A program made the position numbers and the translations under genes. Below the pieces are notes generated by a model. The model worked only from the letters and a program-made list of their open reading frames with translations, did not search any database and was not told the DNA's origin. From Branchiostoma floridae (Eukaryota > Chordata > Leptocardii > Amphioxiformes > Branchiostomatidae), in contig NC_049995.1 in assembly GCF_000003815.2 (NCBI RefSeq), forward strand, positions 8,384,100 to 8,446,099: a stretch of DNA of 62,000 nt, given 5' to 3'. Positions 28,301-43,300 of this stretch are shown here, in pieces (positions within the stretch are counted from its first letter, which is position 1; each line of letters starts with the position of its first letter).

Positions 28301-31300
28301 AGCTAGAATCTGTAAACCGTCCACGTAGGGACCGAGGATTTTGTGTTCTCGAACTTTCAGGTTGTGTTTTGTTCTGAAAAAGAAAACAATAATAAATCCA
28401 AAACATACTTTAGTGGTCAAAACTTAATAAATCAGAAACATCATATCATAATTCATCATTTGCTCATTCATACACTTACTAATTCAACACAGCTACATAA
28501 TGTTTTTGTTTATTCTTGTTTTTTCTTCCCTATTACTTAATTCATTCTTTCTACAGGGCTCGAAATTCATTTTTTGGGATAGGGTGCACTGGTGCACCCA
28601 GCTCAAAAAATTTTGGGTGCACCACTTGAATAACAGTTAAACCTAATAATAAAACTTAGTTACAATCAAGCTATCAAATTCTTAAACAAGGACCATGACA
28701 GACATTTTCATTATCTTTCTAACAGTTAGATGTCAAGAATATGATGTATACTAGTACTTTAATATCTTTTCATACATAAACCTAAGAAAATATTTGGGTG
28801 CACCCTGTGCACCCACAGAAAATAATTGGGTGCACAGCTCCAATTTTGGGTGCACCTGGGTGCACATGCACCCAGTATTTTGAGCCCTGTTTGTATGTCT
28901 TTTTGCTGCTTTCATTTAATCTTTGTTCTAAGTTCAGCAGTTTATCACTTACGTTCCAGGATCCAATAGATCTCGAACTTTCTCGTTGTAAATTTCCATG
29001 TAGGAGACCTCGACTTTGAAGGAGAGGATCTCGTTGGACTTGGACATGATACTTTCGAACAGCGAAATGCAGAGGCGCGGGATGAGCCCGCCATTGTCCG
29101 CAGTCCCCATCATGGTGTAGGACTTGCCCGAACCTGTGTCATAAGAGAGAAAATGATGATGCATTTTACAGATCGTCAATTTATAATGCTTGCCAAATTT
29201 TGTCCCCATACTCAAAATTGAAAGATATGTAGATACTGTAAATGTATCTAAGTTCACGGGGACTTAATTTCGCGGTAGCCCCAAAAAAGGACTTTTCGCG
29301 GTGGTTTACGTTCGCGGTAGTACCATGCACTGTATCCTCTTATTGCCATAGAAAAATGTTCACAGTGGTTTTAAGTTTGCGTTGAAGCGGCCACCGCAAT
29401 ACCGCAAACATTAAATCACCGCAAAAGTTTCTGCATTTACAGTACTGTATCAATTAGATATTCATAAGGTGTGTCAGACTCTGTAGAGTTGAATACAACT
29501 CTGTTATATTTTATCTGACCCATACCTCTCTTATGAAAAGTGGCCTGCTGGAAAACGTTTGTGCTAAAGGATTCTAACAAGCTTGTATAGTGCAAGGCTA
29601 CATGGACCACTTCTGGGCACTGAACTACTCTCACTGTATATTTTGTATCATTTGCGCTCAGAAAAGTTGTTGTCCTCAAACAAAAGCTGTAATAACGTCA
29701 AGTCCATGTGATGCGGCTGGATTTTTGAAACAAAATAATCTAGTAAACAGAAGGAAAATGTTACAATTATGATGATTTTGATTACCTGTTTGTCCGTAGG
29801 CAAATATACAAGCGTTGTATCCCTGGAAGGCATTTTCCAAGATGTCTGCACCCACACACTTGAACACAGTTTCCTGGCCTGGATTAACATAGCATACAGT
29901 GAAAATCAGACATTTTGTTTGATGGTAATACATCACATTGACTGTACATGTAAATGCAACCCTGCTTGACCGAAGCAGCTGGATTTGATGAGCAAGTGCG
30001 TCTAACTCTAACCCTGGAAAAATTGACAAGACATGAAAACCAACAAGAGGTCCTGGAAGAAAACTAAATGGTGAATTACATATAAAATATATATAGTACA
30101 GTAGGTCTTTTATGACTGATTCAAAAACATGTGTTGTTTCTAATTAAAAAGGCCACTTTCAAACAACAATATACCTGTTTAATCAGTCATAGATATTAGC
30201 TTATAATTCTTGAATGTTCCAAAGTATGGATCTACATCTGCCAAAGCATAAAGTACTTACATGCGCAATTTAGCCATGTAGATCTAAAAAGCAGCAATGT
30301 CTGTAGCACATGTATCAACTCATATCAACTTTCTCTAGCTCCATGAAACTTAAACTTGAGCTTCAGGGTTGACTTGATTTGTTGAGACCTGTTTTTGACA
30401 GTTAGTTGTTATTTTACCGTCCGTTAGGATGAGAAGGACAGAATAAGAAGTTATTGACACAAACATGAGTGTGGCATCAAATGGCTAGGTGGCTTAGGCT
30501 AGCAGACATGAGACTGAGAGCTTCAGGTTACGTGTTCTTATATTAGGAAAAGCACTTAACACCACTTTCCTTACGCCAGCCAGGTGTATAAATGGGTACA
30601 TGACTTTGGTTGTGGTCCTCAGGGAGGAAAAAGGCGATGGAAGGAATGGGATGCATATGGGATCCACCTTCCAATACCATGCCCTAAACGAGGTGGATAA
30701 CACATTTAACAACCCACTGTTTTTACAGCTTCAAAAAGCTATGGAATTATCTTAAAGCTTTACAAGAGTCCAAGTCAATCTCCATTCTAACTTTTTTTCG
30801 TTTTTTCACAACTGCGATGCTCTGATTTATTGTTCCATACAGACTTATCGAGCTCTATTAACAAAGGAACTGGCTGCCACTAAATTATTAAAACTCTATC
30901 GAAGATACATATTGCAATTGTCACAGGTGAACAAGTAATTTTCTCACAGCACTTGGGAACTTTCCTCACATTGATCAGTTTTGATTTCCTTAATGTAAAA
31001 GTCAAGATTGATAAATGTAGCGCAGTTAAAATTGATTGGGGTTAAAAACATTGTAAATTGGCACAAACCACCAGTGGGCTAAAGATGGATTTTAATGGTA
31101 CAGCAAATTCCAATACTTGATGTTATATGACAAAGTTAACTTTGTATTTGAGCTGTCAAAGTTTAAAGTACCCTGTAGCTTTCAAAAGAAAAGTTTTTAT
31201 TTTAAGGCAATACATTGCAGATACAAATGCAAATGTATATACCTAAGAGATAACCTCTACAAATGTATGTAAATATTGTACATCTAAAGCAGTGGGAGAC

Positions 31301-34300
31301 GAGACACACTTCATTTCCAAATGTTCATTCAACGAAACCGAAAGAATCACTCTGTTTAGAGAAGTCACAAAGTATTATCCCAAATTCCCCACATTGACAG
31401 ACGAACAGGAAGCTACTTTTCTCTTGAAATCGCAGAACCCACAAATTCTAGAAAATGTGGGGCTTTTCGTCTCCCTCTGCTTCCAAAAAAGAAGTCAAAC
31501 CCAACCTGTTTAGAAATAGCCAACACTAGTACAATGTATTAGATTAGAATATTATCTATGGCTGTCCATTGTCACTATGTGTATACCATGTACATGTACT
31601 TGCAATTAGCCCTCGGGCACGAACTTGCAAATAAACTTCTATGTTAGGGCCACCTGGCTAGGGTGGCCACTTCTTAAAGATTATGGTCCCTTTGATAATT
31701 CTTCCCATTGACCTGTATATAGTGACCACATGTCCAGATTTTACAAGTCTAAATCTCCCGGGTGGTCTTCTTGGGCAGTTTGGACTGTACAAAAATTATC
31801 CATAGAAGATGATACTTTATTTCTAACATGTAACTACGTATTATCAAAACTGAAATAAAATGAGACAAAATTTGCATATCCTTACTCCTAACCATTTCAC
31901 CAACAGGTCTTCATGAGGAATCAATTGTATAGAATACTGATGCCGAGTATGNNNNNNNNNNNNNNNNNNNNNNNNNNNNNNNNNNNNNNNNNNNNNNNNN
32001 NNNNNNNNNNNNNNNNNNNNNNNNNNNNNNNNNNNNNNNNNNNNNNNNNNNTGGTCCACCTCTGTGCAATGATGCTCACCCATCCCACCTTTTTCTTCGT
32101 TGTGTGCATGAAAACCTTCTGTACCAACATGTCTTCAAGCCCACTAGATACAGACCCGGTGAGTTACCGAACATTCTCGATCTAGTTCTGACAAATGAAG
32201 ATGGAATGGTGGAAAACATCGAGTACCTACCTGGTATTGGACACAGTGACCATATAAGGCTGCAGTTTGAAACCAGACTATACTCTGAGAGAAAGGACAA
32301 CCCAACGCCAAGACTCAGCCTATACCGTGGTGACTACGTCAATATGGCTGCAGACTTATCTGGTATTGACTGGGACACCAGGCTCATGGACAAGTCCTTC
32401 GACGAGGCGTACAGTGATTTCATTAGCATTCTACAAAGCAGTATTACTTCACATATCCCTCTGACAAGCAAGAAGTCATGTAAGAAGAACTTGTACTCCA
32501 CCCCAGCAGTCAAGAGTCTCAGCAAGAAAAAGCGGAGTAGTTGGGACCGTTACACTGTATCTGGAGACGAGGTGGATTACGCCCGATACGCTGCTCTGCG
32601 GAATGACCTCAGAAAGCTCACCAGGAAGCTCCGATATGAGTTTGAGTCTAACCTTGTTCGAGACGTAAAACGGAACCCTAAGTCTTTTTGGAAATACGTT
32701 AACTCTCGTCTGAAGACCAAATCTGTAATCGGAGACCTGAAGATGGCGGATGGTACCATGACGACTAGCAGCAAGGAGAAGGCAGACACCTTGAACCAGT
32801 TCTTCTGCAGTGTGTTTACGAGAGAAGAAACTGGTCGCATGCCCAGAATGGAAGCTAAGTACTACGGACCCAACCTGGAGGACATCACAATTACTCCTGA
32901 AGGTATTCTGAAAAAACTGAAAAAGCTCAAGAAGGATAAGTCCCCCGGTCCAGATGGTCTGCATCCCAAGATACTAGCAGAGGTCGCGGAAGCCGTAGCC
33001 AGACCGCTTGCTATTCTCTTTAGAACGTCGCTGGATGANNNNNNNNNNNNNNNNNNNNNNNNNNNNNNNNNNNNNNNNNNNNNNNNNNNNNNNNNNNNNN
33101 NNNNNNNNNNNNNNNNNNNNNNNNNNNNNNNNNNNNNNNNNNNNNNNNNNNNNNNNNNNNNNNNNNNNNNNNNNNNNNNNNNNNNNNNNNNNNNNNNNNN
33201 NNNNNNNNNNNNNNNNNNNNNNNNNNNNNNNNNNNNNNNNNNNNNNNNNNNNNNNNNNNNNNNNNNNNNNNNNNNNNNNNNNNNNNNNNNNNNNNNNNNN
33301 NNNNNNNNNNNNNNNNNNNNNNNNNNNNNNNNNNNNNNNNNNNNNNNNNNNNNNNNNNNNNNNNNNNNNNNNNNNNNNNNNNNNNNNNNNNNNNNNNNNN
33401 NNNNNNNNNNNNNNNNNNNNNNNNNNNNNNNNNNNNNNNNNNNNNNNNNNNNNNNNNNNNNNNNNNNNNNNNNNNNNNNNNNNNNNNNNNNNNNNNNNNN
33501 NNNNNNNNNNNNNNNNNNNNNNNNNNNNNNNNNNNNNNNNNNNNNNNNNNNNNNNNNNNNNNNNNNNNNNNNNNNNNNNNNNNNNNNNNNNNNNNNNNNN
33601 NNNNNNNNNNNNNNNNNNNNNNNNNNNNNNNNNNNNNNNNNNNNNNNNNNNNNNNNNNNNNNNNNNNNNNNNNNNNNNNNNNNNNNNNNNNNNNNNNNNN
33701 NNNNNNNNNNNNNNNNNNNNNNNNNNNNNNNNNNNNNNNNNNNNNNNNNNNNNNNNNNNNNNNNNNNNNNNNNNNNNNNNNNNNNNNNNNNNNNNNNNNN
33801 NNNNNNNNNNNNNNNNNNNNNNNNNNNNNNNNNNNNNNNNNNNNNNNNNNNNNNNNNNNNNNNNNNNNNNNNNNGAACCCTGGGGCTAATCAGGAAGAGT
33901 TTTCAACGGCTAGATGAGACAACTGTGCCCATATTGTACAAGACCATGGTTCGCCCTATACTAGAGTATGGAAACGTCATTTGGGGTCCTCACTTCAAAG
34001 GTGACCAGCAACTGCTCGATAGAGTACAACATAAGGCGACGCGACTTATACCTGGTTTTGGTGAACTTACCTACGAGGATAGACTGCGCCGCCTCAGGCT
34101 CCCCACCCTTGAACACCGCCGTAAGAGAGGCGACATGATACAGCTATTTAAGATCGTCAAGGGGTTTGACCGCATTGACCCTACCCGCCTTTTCAAATTC
34201 AATGTTGATGGACGTACGAGAGGACACTCCTTCAAGATTGTGAAACCCCTAGCCAAAAAGTCAGCTCGGGCCAATTTCTTCAGCGTTAGGGTCATCAATG

Positions 34301-37300
34301 CATGGAACGATCTTCCCGCGGATGTAGTGGCTGCTGACTCTGTAAACATGTTCAAATCAAAGCTGGACAGTTACTGGGGGGGCATTGAGTACACGCCTAG
34401 CCCAACATGAACTCTATTGTTATTACAGTCTCTTTTCACAAACTCTAGATTCTAGCTTTTAATCGTTAATTGTTGAATAAAATGGACACTAGTTTTTAAT
34501 TGTTAATTGTTAAATAAAATGGAAACTAGTTTTTAATTGCAATTGTTAGAAGCGGATTCCACAGGCAAACTGCCTCCTATCCGATGATGTGATATGATAT
34601 GATATGATATGTGCCATTATGCCGAGATGGTCACGTCAAAATAAAACTTTCTTTATGTAGGCTTATTTCTTTGACAAAAATCAACCTTAGTCTAGTTTTC
34701 ACATAATTGACTTTCATGTAATAGATTTTAATCGTTTTTATACCGTAATCACTGTATTTTATGCTACACATCAGAAATCTTGTTGCGATATTTTACCTTG
34801 GTAAAAGTGGAGTCGTCCACTGACCCCTAGTGACCTTGTTTATCAGCTGCAGCGACGCCATGTTGGAGGAAAACGCAAAGACGGCGATTTCCATTTTTGG
34901 CCCGCGGAATACGAAAATTGGGACAGCTTACATGCATTTCAAGAACCTAAAACATCAGATACATGAACGGACGGTCTATTTGTAAAATCTGCCCATATAG
35001 CCTTCCAGTCTGCACAGAAATGACGATGTAGAGAAGGGTAGAAGTGCAAAGAGTCTGAGATGAGAAAAAAACGCCACGTGAATTCAACAACACTTCGCAT
35101 AAAATCACATAATTTTGTATAATGTTTCCTTTATTCAATGTCTCCTTCATAAAGAGTCCAAGTTGAACCGACATTTTGCTGATGTAGTACAGAAAAAAAG
35201 TGATTCCTCGTGGATAATTTACTATTTAGCGCAGCGTAACGCGGCCGGCCACGCGGCAGTACTTGTTGGCGGCCGGACTGAAAATCGTCTGGCCGCGACC
35301 GCATTCGACAGGTGACCGCTATAGACTATTTCTTCATGCTTACTGCTAGTAGGTCAACGGGAAAAATCCAAGGGACCGACGAAAACTGACCGCATGGCCA
35401 GTTACGTGGCCCCTATACTCAGGTGACCCTACGGCAGTTTCCACTGCGAATTTCAACTTACCCTTTATTAAAAAAATTGAGAAAACATCATGATTCGAAC
35501 AAGATATCTATAGTTCTTCAGCTCATCATTTATAGAACTAACTGATGTGGTTCTTAGGCATAAATGAATAAAAAGACCTACCTGCTTATCATCTCCTTTT
35601 CTTTGGACAGAAGTAGCATGGTCACAGTTAAATACATGTCAATTTGGTAATTTTCCGGGGGGTATGTTTATTCCGGGGGGTACGTTTATTAGATATTGAC
35701 GATTTGTCCGGGGGGTATGTTTATTCCGGAGGGTATGTTTATTAGGGACATGAGAGTAAGTCGTTTCTAATCAGTCTAGTACCCGGAAATCAAATTTTCA
35801 CAGTTGCTACATACCCTAGGTGGAATACTCTCCTTTTAACCATTTTCATGCTAAGGTAACCTTTTCATACCAACTTTGAATTGGTTACAGGGTTAGTCGG
35901 CAAGAAAAGGGTTAATATAGTGACTGGCAATAATCAGAGCATAAAAATTTCACACATTGTACCGCAACAAATATCAAATTTCATAAGCTGAATTGATTTT
36001 GTGATTTCAGTGATTATGCCTAGTGGGTGAAGATTATATTCTAGGGAATTAAAGAAGGAAAATCATATTTGGACTGGTGCAGGTACAGGTAGAGATCAGA
36101 AATTAAGCTTCACAGCTCCAATTTTGTCAGCAACAACCTACATATGCATCCTGTGGTATTATAAGAACAGGCTAAATGGCAAAAGCCTGGAGTATCGGAT
36201 CCAAATTCCCATATGGATTTTACACTTCAAGTGGTGGAAATTATACCTCTGCATTATGCTGCCAATATTTGACCTGGGGTGAGTGTAAATCGTTTGTAAT
36301 CAGTTACATCTAACGATCGGATCTATGCTATGATTACATTGTACTGTAGAACTAGAGGGTGATATCAGGGGTTAAAGTTGCAACTGTTCCTTATTTTCCT
36401 AACCATTTGATTCATTGTAACATTCACCAAGTATCAAATCTATGCAAGGAGTTTCCTTGGTCTGTGCAACTTTTATGTTTTCACCAGATTTCTGTCAATG
36501 TAAAACTACTGTAAGTTATGTGGGTCTGTGCAACTTTTATGTTTTCACCAGATTTCTGTCAATGTAAAACTACTATAAGTTATGTCAACCCCAGTGAGTG
36601 TACAAACTTCAAATTGCTTCAAAGTTAATAACAATATAACTGGATAAAACAGTTCTTTAAACTTTGGAGCAATGAATTTACCCGGCAACCTGGTCAATCT
36701 CTCCCGTCAACTTTTAGTAGTTTTACTAAAAAATGTGACTAATACCTTTTTCTTGGTTGCGATCGTTACACACATGTGGACTCTATGCTGAAGACCTTAG
36801 GCTGGCTGACTGTAAGGGACAGGATTCAACAGAAAAGCCTTGCCACTTTCGAAAGAATAATGCTCACCAAACAACCAAAAGCTCTGCACGACAAAATCAC
36901 CTTTCAGTCTCAGATTCACAACTACCAAACACGCTCAATGAACACGATCAGACTACCAAAACCAAAATCCAACTCTCAGAAAAGACGTTTCCTGTACAGA
37001 ATGTCACAGTTATGGAACAGCAACTAGCAAGTATTGGACTGCAAAATTGGACTGTAAATATCGACGATGAGAAATTGTGTTACAACTGCTATGTATATTA
37101 CTTTGTATGTTTTTAACTGTATGTAATGTGTAAATATGTATGTGACCATGACCACAGGAAGAATAGCCTCTGAGGAGGCTAAATGTGGATCATAATAAAC
37201 TCAACTCAACTTCTGCATACCTGCCCAGGTGCAGGTAACATTGAAAATTACATGCACCAGACATATTTTACCTGCACCACTCTGAATTTAGGAAGTATGA

Positions 37301-40300
37301 ATCATACTAAAATTGTTCAGGAACCATTGCTATTTTTTTTCTTTTATAGTACTAAATAGGAGGTAACATTCAATGTAGCTAATGATTGAATCCACATACA
37401 CTTACGTCATATGACATTTATATATAAAACCCAGTATATGGACCAGTGCAGGTAAGGTGCAGGTAGACACCAGAAATACCAGGTCCTGCACATCTCCAAT
37501 GTTACCTGCACTAACCTGCATATGCAGGTGGTATTTCGAGCCGATTGTACAATGTATCTTCGAGTTGGATCAATTGAAATGCAGGCAGTTCCTAAGTGCA
37601 ATGAGTTTTCGATAGAGAAGAAAGTTTTTTTAAAGAAAACTTTAAGATACTGCAAACATTTCAAGAGGTACTCAATGTATTGCAGTAGAAGTCACTGCCA
37701 TCAAGCATTAAAATCTAATTATTATCATCATTAGGCTCCTACATTAGGTATCTCCAAATGATCATTAGTGTTCCACTGATAGGCTTTTAGAGTGACAAAC
37801 GCTTTAATCCTACGTAATACTGTGCAATATGGCCATGGCCAACCACTAAGCAACATAAAAGGGCTGTTTTACCCATTATACAACTCCAAAGGGTACCCAT
37901 GTTCAGTTCATTCATTGTGCAATGAACAAACTTGATAGTTTTAAGGCGAGAGAAATTTCAAACCTCAAAAGTATGTAAATTTTGTATCCTTTTTCTTGAA
38001 TGCCGCAGGGAACAGCACTTAGTGACTCCCATTACAATATATCCACAACCTTTTTCAATAACAGGTGGATAAGAGTCAGATCTGTCACAAAGACTCATCA
38101 CATTTTAATGGGCAAAACACTCTTAAGGCAAGACCCTGTTAGATCTATTTGCGACCATTGAGCTTTATGTCCCAGCCCTTTAATACTTTTTCCAACCCAA
38201 CCTCCTTGATGCACAGCTGTGTAACCCACCCTAACAACCCATGTCACCATAAAGTACAGTTGTTTGCACAGGTAATGGCAGGACTGGGAGGTTATCATGT
38301 TAAGTCTGCACAGCTGATGCACAGCAATAGCCATCTTCCTAATGAATCTACCATATTGGGTCATGTCTTAAAGACCGACAGGGCTCAAAATTTGTAACCT
38401 TCACCAAAAAGGTAATGTTTTCGGGGGCATAAATTTGTTTGCCTGTGGACAGCACAACACTAAAGTCATGGATGGATCTTACATGTATATTGTAGGCAAA
38501 CGGACAATAAAGAAATGATTAGATTGTGGTGCCCCTGACAGCTTTTGTAGGAATTGCAGCAGATTTGATATCATTGTGTTCTGGACAGGCTGAAGATCTG
38601 TTCAAGATTTTGGAATGATGCAAAGCTCTGTTGATCAGAAAGTACTGATAGAAAGTTGGGCCCTTTAGCAGCTTTATTTAGAACTGCAGGTACAGCTTTT
38701 TGGAGTTCAAGGCAATGTTTTGGGCTACTACTACTAGTGACTACTGGTCAAAATTGACTACTGTAGCAGGCTGGCTTTCAGAAATACCTGCACAACTCCA
38801 ATTTCATCAGCACTAACCTTGATACGCAGGAACACATGGATTTGCATTCAACTCCAAACTGTATAGCCACCAGTTCCCAAGATAATTAATACAACTTCTC
38901 AAAATAGCTTTTTATATTGACTGGCTTTGTGAGCTATCCTTAATTACATACTTTAAATCTTTGAACACTTTTACAGCCACTTGGCAACACAGATCGTCTT
39001 CAATCTAACTTATTTAAGGCAGTCAGGAAGCCTCTTATTCTCTATAGTCTTAATTGACCTACTTTCTTAATGTTCAAGCAGATGTTAAGATTGTAACTTT
39101 TAAGCTGTCAGAGAAGCTAATATGCAGTAGTCACAAAGTCCTCTACCTGAACGTCTGCTTGGTAAAATGGTAATTAAAAGGTAAACTTAAAAGTAGTCCT
39201 GTACTGTAGCCCTTTTTTCAGTTTTTAAGAAATTGTAAAGGTAGTGGCCATGGGTTGTTATCCACTGTGCCTAAGGCATGGTACGGTTTGAAAAGTGGAA
39301 CACCTGCTTGGATTTGGAGTTTCCTATTTTCTTAGACGTGTTTTCATAAATTGCTGTAAACCCTACAAAGTAGTACAATAGAGTGTATTCATTTGCAATA
39401 TTTCTACCCTTCTAACATCCAGTACATTTTCCCTATGCTATCTTTTCCCAGTATGTATCGTATGTATTACATACATAGTTTCCTGGGATACAGCATGTAC
39501 ATGTACATGTGTAATCACCCCGGGAAACCTCTTAAGCTCTGTGGGAAGTGTGATGTATATAGCAACCATTGCCGCATGCATGGAGCATTATGGTAGCAAT
39601 TTGTAAATCTCTTAGCTCACAGTAGGAGCCTTTTATTTTTAGTGCTTTTAACAGCTACGGGATGCATACAGTAAGAATTATCTTGTAAGACATTTTACAA
39701 CTAAAAGGCAACAAAACTAGAAATGGGACAGTAAATACTGAGTGCAATTTGTAAAACTCTTAGTTATACACAGTAAGAATCTTTTAACACTTTTAGAAGC
39801 CACAGGATTTGCAAGGAACAATATGGTAGCAATCTGTTAAACTCTGGTACATAGCGGGAATCTTTTAACACTTTCAGAAGCCGCAGGCCAGGGCTTTCAC
39901 TGAAGTAGAGGGGAGGGAGTTGTTTTCCGGAGCTGCGCAGAAAGTGCCCAGTGCCTACCCTTAGCCTGTTTCTTTTAGATAATTTTTTTCCCTGGGCAAA
40001 TTTCGATCACAAAGGTCTATATTTCTGCAAGAGTGACTAAAGCATGTATATTTTTAAAATCTTGCCAAAAATTGTGACCTTTGGCATGTCTTGACCTACG
40101 AGTGACCTTCATATTCGAGACTGGCACATGGACTGATCCATTAGGGGAGGGGGTGCAATCCTGACATCATGACAATCATCTGGCTGTAGCTCGTTAAAAT
40201 GCCGGAGTTGAACTCGGGCTTTTTGAACCAAAACAAACCTAACAAATCCAGCTTTGCAGTGGGGGTAAAGACTTGAGGTTTGAAATGTAGGTAAATGTGT

Positions 40301-43300
40301 TTTTAAGTGATTGTTTGACATGGCTTAACCATGTAGGGAATGGGCAGTTCGATTTAGCAGCCCCTCCCCTAGAGCTCAACTCAGATATGGGACAACAAAA
40401 CTACAATAGAGTTAACGAATTTTGTCAGAATAAGGACTTAACATACGGGCTGCAGTTTGATGTACTAGTGGGAACCTTTAACACTTCTTTCATCCTGCAG
40501 GGTAAAAAAACTGTAGTTATCTCCATAAAATGGAAATATTGTTTTGGGTCTGTATGTCTGCGTGCGTGCGTGTGTGTGTGTGTGTTTGTGTTTCCGGATT
40601 TTTGTAGTCAGCATAACTCAATAACCCCTGATGGATTACAATCATATACTTGGTATGTAGGTAGGTGTTGGGAAGACAAAGGTCAAGGTCAAATTTGGGC
40701 CCCCTAGTATGTGACCTTGGTACTGCAGCAAAACGTCCATTTTTTGTATCTTTTGATCTGGACATGCTATGGCCTTGTTTGTTACATACACAGTACGTAG
40801 TTAACTGGGTATTTTCCTGCTGCTTTTTAAAGCTTACAAATAGAAGAATAGACAAGTGTAGAATTTGGGCTAAACGTTATAATTTATTGTGCATCAGCAG
40901 TATAACCATCCTTTGTTACGCTACTCGTATTCATTTTATGTACGTTGATCATCAACATACATGTAGTAGGTATCTTTGTAACACTGTTTACAGCCGCAGG
41001 GAAAAAAACTATGGCTTAGATCAGAAATGGTAAATCAAAAATGATCGGCCATATGAGTGATGTACAATCAGTCACTGTGTGTCACTATGGATGCTTTTGC
41101 TCCAATTACTCCAAAGCTAATTGCATATACTCGTGTAGTATAGCTTGCATTGCAAGTACATTGCCTAGACAGCAAACTAGAGCAAAGATGAAAAATGAGA
41201 GATTATTTCTAGTATTGGCCGCCAGGGTACAATTTGAGTTAAAGGTGCAATCAGTTAAATCATAATATATATGTGCATATTCCTTCCCCAGGCTAATTTC
41301 AAATCAGAGCATGTACAATTACTGTAAATTTATCAATTTTGGCAGTGGTTTTATTTTGTGATATGTGGGAAATTCAGCTTTTCTTAGTGTTTTAAATTTG
41401 CAGTTTAAACAATTTCGTAGCATAGCTCATAAGTTTAAGTTTAAGCAAAAGTTTAAAGGTTTACAGCAGTAGACCCTCGCAATAATATTTTCATCCAGTG
41501 CTGCATTAGCTTCAAACCATTGACTGAGATCAAAATCATCAAAATGATGAGATAGAGACACTGGACAAGAGCAATATCAGCCATAGGCACAACCAGGTAT
41601 TGTACGTCAGTAGAGTACAACATACAGTTACCCCTCAAGGCTAAGTACATGTACTGTAAAGTGCCGCACGTAATACATGTATCAGAACTCAGCACACGTA
41701 ATGCATGTGTGAGAACTTAGCACACATAATGTGTATGAGAAATTAGCACACATAAAATGTGTATGAGAAATTAGCACAAGTATTTCATGTATCAGAACTT
41801 AGCACACATAATACACATATAGATGTATCAGAACATAGCATCTTGACAGATAGAGTTGGTGATGGATTTGGTGAATTTTTGAAGCTGATAATTAGTTGCA
41901 TATTTGAGTAATTCGACTTACAAATTATGGAAAACAGAGATTAGACAATGGAGAGACCATACTACAAATTCATAAGGACTAAAACATTGCAGTAAGGGGA
42001 AAAGATAGTGTTCACTGGGGATTGACAGAAAAACTGTTTAAATTTATTCACAGCAATATGATTTTGCAGTGAAGAGATAACAGTGAAAACTGCAAACACG
42101 GCGAATATTAGATATATTTTTGCACATCCAACTTAAAGGGAGTATTTCAAATCATTTCATAAAGCCATTTCATAAGGATATGACAAAAATTTGAATCAAA
42201 ATTCTTCTTAAATATGAACTAAGGACCTTTAAATGTCAATTTCAGAGTTGTCATCACATACAATATGCACAACATTGTGACTGATTAAGCTTGATAAAAT
42301 ATGTCACACCTAAATTTGTCTATCAGTATTCCTAGCCCACGCTCATGTAATAATGTCATGGCCCACCATAAATCAATTAAATCTAAACTGTATTCATAAC
42401 GAGCAAAAGCACTGAGTCTAGCTGGCTCCATGGTAATCAACCATTATGCCACATTACTGTAAATGCAGAAACTTTCATAGTGGTTAAATGTTCGCGGTCT
42501 TCGCGGTGCCCGCTTCATTGTGAACTTAAAACCATCGCGAACATTTTTCCATGGCACTAAGAGACTACAGTGCATGGTGCTACCGTGAACTTAAAACCAG
42601 CGCGAAAAGCCCTTTCTCCTGTTACCGCAAAATTGAATCCCCGGGGAACTTAAATGCATTTACAGTTATTCATTTACTGAGGGATCTAACTTTGTGGTTA
42701 GGGAGAAAATGTGTGCAGTCTTGAATTCAAACTGCCATGCAGAGTTTTACTATAAGAGGAAAAATTTTCTGCGCGTGTGTAAAAAATCTGTCCATGAAAA
42801 AATAAAGTTCTTGACATATGTCAGAAAATGTGCAGTGAGAAATTCTTAGGCAGAAAAATGTGACCCCATTATATGATTTTCCATCCTTTACTTGAATTTT
42901 TGGTTTGAAAAGTTTGGTTAATTTGCATATCCAGAATGTTTCAAAATCACTTCAATTTGACAAAAATATGTGGAAATTTGAGGCTTTGTATTGTAAAATA
43001 TAACAGCTTGAGGCTTTTTTTTATTCATTTCATTTTTAAAACACAGGGATGGGAAGAAAATTTGATTTGAGTCAGAGTGACTTGATAATTATAATAATTA
43101 TTAATATGCACTCCCTTAAAACTTTCTCCTCAGACTCTGTTTGCATATTGATCTTCCGGATTATAATTTATCTTTCTTAAAGCTAAGAACTATCCAATCC
43201 AATTGGTGTGGCCTTAAGAAGCTGAGAACTATACTAAATCTCTGTCTTCTGCAGACATTAACTGCCCTCTATATCAGTATATGGGTCTTTTTTGCGGCAA

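Noticed and set aside
30482-30555. Functional tRNA gene
   Set aside because: A- and B-box-like words are present but the B box is damaged and no cloverleaf closes; it is better explained as a SINE head.
40297-40707. 136-codon plus ORF
   Set aside because: It spans a GT-microsatellite repeat and has low-complexity Cys/Val content; no family match.
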